A stretch of DNA of 64,000 nucleotides from Apiospora phragmitis (taxonomy: Eukaryota; Ascomycota; Sordariomycetes; Amphisphaeriales; Apiosporaceae), in assembly GCA_038363925.1 (NCBI GenBank), contig JAQQWL010000010.1:1116001-1180000 (forward strand). Direction: 5' to 3'. The translations under genes were made by a program, and so were the position numbers. The notes beneath the pieces were generated by a model, which saw only the letters and a program-made list of their open reading frames with translations, had not been told where the DNA came from and did no database searches. Positions 59,793-64,000 of this stretch are shown in pieces; position 1 is the stretch's first letter; every line of letters begins with the position of its first letter.

Positions 59793-62378
59793 TTAACATA
59801 CTAGGGTCTCAAAAGTACAGGCGCAATTGCTTGACTTGCCATCCGATCTCTCTAAATGAGATATAGTATCATGAAGGCATTGAACGGCGATATTTTGTGG
59901 GCCAAGAAGTAGTTCGAGTCCGCCGTAGGCTTTCATATAGAGTTCTCTAGCTGCGATTCGCTGCCCCTGATGGGCTCTGAGATGTGCTAGGTTTTGCATG
60001 GTATTGAGTGCCGGCCTATATCGAACGAATACGTCGGCACCTAAAGCCTTCTCGTATCCTTGCAGTGCCCGTTGGTACATCGTCTCGGCCTCGTCCATCC
60101 TGCCCTGGGCTTTGTAGAGGATGGCTAAGTTGTTGACCGTGGAGAGTGTGGAGGTGTGGTCTGGACCCCATGCCTTCTCCTTTCCTTGCAGTGCCCGCTG
60201 GTACATCGTCTCGGCCTCGTCCATCCTGCCTGGGCTTTGTAGAGGTCGCCTAGACTGTGAAAAGCCCATGGTATATCGTGATCGCTATTTCTGATCGTAG
60301 CGTGGCATCTGATGGCATGTGATAGAAGCCGTCTCTGAAGTTGCCAAAATTGGGGTTTTTTTCTTGATGGGACCAGCGAGGCGACGCAGCCTATTGAGAG
60401 CCTAGCCAAGCCAACATCCCAGGTTTGGTTCAATATGTGGATGGTCCAATTGTGTACACAGGAGTGGATGCTGTATCCCTTTGACTCGGTTAGGCCCGGA
60501 GTGCCGATGTGTACCTCGACCAGTCCATAATTATGCAGCGTACCTATAGCGGCATTGAAACTCAACTCATCTTTTAGTTCGTATGTCCAGGCAGGACCAT
60601 CTTCTTCGTCCGCCTGAAGGAGTTCAAACCAGATATCTTCGTTGTCAAAATATGCCCACCATCGGAGTAGGTGGGCTGCGAGTCGGTTTTGTCTCAGCAA
60701 TTGATCATACGAGAGCTTCCACGTGGAGCATAGTGTGCGGTCTTGGTAGGACCCTAGGTTCGGGGTGCTTGTGTGAAGTCTTGCCCATGATTCTCTGTAT
60801 AGGCGAAGGTACCGATCGAAGCCGATGGAGACGCGCTTCAAGTAAGCTCCAGCCGTGGCAAGAGCGAGGGGTAGCCCATCAAGCTCCATTACGAGGCTTG
60901 TAGCACCAACGTCTGCAATAGTCATCAGCAATGCTTTAATTGGCGACAAGCTTCTTACCGTATTGCAAATTATCTCTGCCTGAGGTGTTCGAGAGTATTT
61001 CCAGGCTGTTTTCCATGGAGACAAGCTTTCTTATTCGAATCATATACCCAAGGTCCACTTGCGGCGAGCGTGTCGTAATAATGACCGAGCCTTGATAGGA
61101 TGTAGGAAGAAATCGATGGATGTCAATTCCTGCATCGTCGGCACTATTGGCCAATCTCGGATTGTCAAGGTTATCATAGATAAGAAGCCACCTCGTGTTA
61201 TTCGGTAGGCTTAGCCAGGCCTTGACGGCTTCGATTGTCTCCTCATGGCTCTGCTGTTTGCCTACAGCACTCAAGAGATTGGCGTCAGGATGCTGTTGCA
61301 TTATTTGCCTCGCCACTTTGACGAAGCTTTGCTGGATCGAGGTTTCGTCTTTGATATTAAACCAGAATATAGCGGAATATTCGTCTCGGTAGCGCTTCGC
61401 GTACGTAACGGCAAGTTGTGTTTTGCCAATACCCCGAGACCATGGAGAACCACGACACGACGGCTTCCATCCGAGTTTAGGTTGGTACGCATCTCCGCCA
61501 GTTCGCTTTCTCTTCCGACGAAGTGCTGCGTTTCGGGAACATCCGACAGGCTGAAGGTGACAGAGAAATCGTTGGCTCGAGTCCCTTTTTCAGTCAGCCT
61601 TCTCCAAGCATCACTGTCTGAAAAGAATAAACTCACCTTTCACGGCTTTCTGGATCTTCTTTCGCAGCCGTTTCTGGGCATTTTCCCTCCCTTCGCCGTA
61701 GTTCGGTAGCATGTGAACGTCGAATATCCCCAGTAGCGCATACGCCAGGTCCTCCGGGTATTTGGTTTGGCGGTTGCGGACCCAGGCTTCTCGTTCCGAG
61801 ACGGGAAAGTCGGACAAAGAAGTACCGCAGAGTGCACTCGCCGGAATGCCTGTGATGTCGCGTATCGCAGGTCTCAGAGATTGCTTGTCGCCGAGACACA
61901 CGCCTTCCTTGGAATAGAAGTCCACTGACGTCGGCGCGAGGAGCTCTTGGAGTGTCCAACCACGAGTGAACCATCTGCTTTTTCGGAAGGCCCTTCCCAA
62001 GGCGCCACGTTGTCCCGCGCATCAGTGTCGGCAGCGCTGGAGACGTCGGCAAGATAGACGTAACATCGTTTCGCATCGCGGTACCACCGGAACATGCTGT
62101 TGATCGCAGTCTGCAGCTCGATGTTGTTGGACTTGTCGATGCAGCAGGTATCGACCCAGAAGTATCGCAACCCGTGTTGCTCCGCTTGGTCGGCACAAAA
62201 CTTGATCTTGTCATAGCCAGCCTTGTGCTGCCAACAGCTGGTGTGTTCGCTGATCCGCATAGACGACCTCGTCTGGGCCCCACGTGTGGGAAAGGATCGC
62301 GTAAGGAGGCGCATTGTCGGCAACGAAGTCGTCGGTCAAGCTGTACCGGCCAGCATCGTCGCATTGGAGTAGCCGCAT
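59793..62378 (-). pseudogene. HET/NB-ARC/TPR NLR-type gene, right copy with several frame changes
   Basis: ATG at 62378. HET: PPYAILSHTWG, YFWVDTCCIDK, RGWTLQELLAP. NB-ARC: HFVGRESELAEM, P-loop near 61433, RWLLIYDNLDN, ELDGLPLALATAGAYL, winged helix LLRWWAYFDNEDIW. TPR: two 42-residue units at 59.95-60.25 kb. The 46-nt intron 60913-60958 is supported by phase (QYD joins VGATSL); another splice lies near 61617-61636. Against the left copy this copy lacks two bases near 62235-62255, one C at 61991-61993 (TLQELL region), one A at 61433 (inside the P-loop) and one C at about 60230 (TPR). Each lies where the left copy preserves the frame. HET/NB-ARC/TPR proteins act in allorecognition and cell-death signalling in fungi; this copy cannot give full-length product as written. 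Confidence 0.85.
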
Positions 62379-62379
62379 C

Positions 62380-64000
62380 GTAGGGCGCAGGAGCTACGCG
62401 ACTCGGCGCATCGTTGGAATGAACGAGAACCTGGAGTGTGGCGATCTTGCTTAAGAAACTAAGCCAATGTCAATACCTCCATCATAGTGAGGACCGATCA
62501 GCTGGCCCTGCACCAGGCTGCAGGTGCGGGGTATGGCTCAGCCGCAAGCCAGGAATGGCAAGCAGACGAAGGATCAAGATTCGTGCATGCCCGCCGACGT
62601 TCCGTTTAGTATTGCGAAATACCACAGGCAGGCTTGCCTCCCAGCTAGCTTGCGGTTCGGCCCGCGGATTAAGCAGTACGGAGCGCGCATGCGATCCACA
62701 ATTGACGTTTTCGCGAAAAAAGAAACCGAGTTGTTGCGGAGTTACGAACTATGTGGGCTTTTGGGGCGGTACTACTCGCTTCAGCCTTCGCAATAAGAAG
62801 CAACGCCAACGAACCCATTCATTCAAGTCCGATCAGGGAGATTGCCCCGATCGTCACAATGGCTCAAAGTGAGCCAAAACAGCAAGAAAGCCTGCTGAAG
62901 CTCAAAACTTCAGTGCGCGTACAGGGCTTGCACAAGGACTGCTACGCCTGTGCACCACACTTTGGCGCAAGAACCTGAACGTGAAATTGACTGCCCCAGG
63001 TACCACTGGCAAGGACGGACATCCACTCACCCCTGCACGACCCGACATCTCCTAGCTGCCGTGTTATGCCAGCCACAGTGCGCAATCGTCGCCGTAGTGG
63101 GCAGCGTCCTCAGATAACTGAAATCCGAATCGCGAGCGAAGCGCTCGGCATCGGCGTCGTTCGTGGATTGTACGGTACTGAAGGGATCACAAGCAGGGGA
63201 TAGGCCACCGAGGCTAGGTGGGGCGCGGTGTTAGCGTGCAGTACTTCGCCAACACAGTCGATTCGCGGCTTCCTGGTAGCAGAAATCTGCCGCGCGTAAC
63301 TGGAAACCCCGATCCCAGACACGTCGTCGCGCTCTAGTATATACCACTACGCGCATGTGCGCCAACCCCAAACGCGTAAGCTAGCCAAAGCCTTGTATCT
63401 TCCAGATGGAGACCTCAACTTAGCTATTCCTAGCAAGGCTCATCAGTTCGACTGCGGCTTTCTGTGAGGTCCACAACCCGAGCTTTCCGCCCATACTAAT
63501 CAGCGAAAGACCAGATCGCCGCTTCGTTGCACGGTTTTATATGGCCTAAGATCTTTTGGGACTTTGTGACCCATTCCCTCGACAGCGCGGTTTCGCCATT
63601 CCCTTACTTGCAGATTGCAAATCTTATGGCTGCTAGCATGGTCTTAGCTTGGGAATGGCCTGCACCATGCTTTGTCGTTGCCGTCTGTACCACTGCCCTG
63701 TCCTCCACGCAGCAGTCCTTGCATTAGCGCTCATTCCCGCAATACTGCTTTATCAGGGCACCAATGCCGCGATATATTACATTATATCAGCTACACTGTA
63801 CTTGTTATTCTAAAGCACGTGATGGACCGTCTCGGCTAAGAATTATTACTATTAATGTCTACATCTACCTATTTACTCATCCGCATCCGTGCCGGAGCTC
63901 ATCGAGAGACATGTGCTCCTGTGTGACATAGCTTACCTCCTGTGTTCGTTAATCCCTAGTTCACACCAGCTGATAGAGCGCTAGGATGAAGGAAAAAGAA
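62380..64000. other. Upstream flank of the right NLR copy (duplicated segment)
   Basis: This DNA aligns with 2568-4150 up to about 63975, so it belongs to the duplication. It has mostly normal composition. I recognise no gene in it. A short plus-strand frame at 62438-62872 has no known motif and its counterpart in the left copy is full of RIP stops. Confidence 0.6.

Noticed and set aside
61633..62364. 243-codon minus-strand frame across the HET region
   Set aside because: It is out of frame with the HET motifs, which read in two other frames; composition (Arg/Ser-rich) is typical of a shadow.
1..64000. CRISPR arrays, operons or bacterial-type signals
   Set aside because: Tandem repeats present are TPR units and a minisatellite without spacers; introns and RIP show a fungal nuclear genome.

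Overview
The window looks like a nuclear segment of a filamentous ascomycete (Pezizomycotina, possibly a Sordariomycete; I cannot name the species). The evidence is short GT-AG introns with CTGAC-type branch points, a HET/NB-ARC/TPR immune-receptor-type gene, GH18 and GH64 wall-degrading enzymes, a CSC1/OSCA channel, two DUF3435 tyrosine-recombinase-family genes, and two AT-rich blocks with the C-to-T and G-to-A damage typical of repeat-induced point mutation (RIP).

Layout. 1-4150 is a damaged copy, in the same orientation, of about 59.85-63.98 kb: the same NLR-type gene plus about 1.6-1.8 kb of its upstream DNA. The left copy is destroyed by RIP. The right copy is hardly RIPed but carries several single-base deletions. 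About 1.1-17.95 kb is a RIP-degraded, AT-rich block with an internal direct repeat of about 1.9 kb. 17.97-19.73 kb holds an acidic orphan gene preceded by a RIPed, truncated tandem copy of its own 5' end. 19.7-24.8 kb is gene-poor, with a Cys-rich single-pass membrane protein gene and a 17-bp minisatellite of about 33 copies. 24.84-27.18 kb is a second AT-rich RIP block that ends abruptly.

At 27.77 kb, right of that edge, lies an intact 833-residue DUF3435 gene with a C-terminal C2H2 region, reading rightwards. Beyond it are a GH64 glucanase gene with two homopolymer frameshifts, several small coiled-coil orphan genes (one with a 12-nt microexon), a CSC1/OSCA channel, a RING-patatin phospholipase, an F-box/ankyrin gene, a chromodomain gene, a GH18 endochitinase, a possible GPI-anchored protein, an ankyrin/LINE chimera, a second and broken DUF3435 gene of another subtype, and the right NLR copy.

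Interpretation. A DUF3435 gene at the left edge of a gene-bearing block and reading inwards, with patatin-like and NLR genes further in, is the arrangement described for Starship giant transposons. I see no target-site repeats or right end, so this is a hypothesis. Genes placed as intact after splicing are DUF3435-1, the CSC1/OSCA channel, GH18 and the microexon gene; the F-box/ankyrin gene is also unbroken but its first exon is unresolved. GH64, the patatin gene, DUF3435-2 and the right NLR copy all carry small indels, mostly in homopolymers, so assembly error must be excluded before calling them dead.
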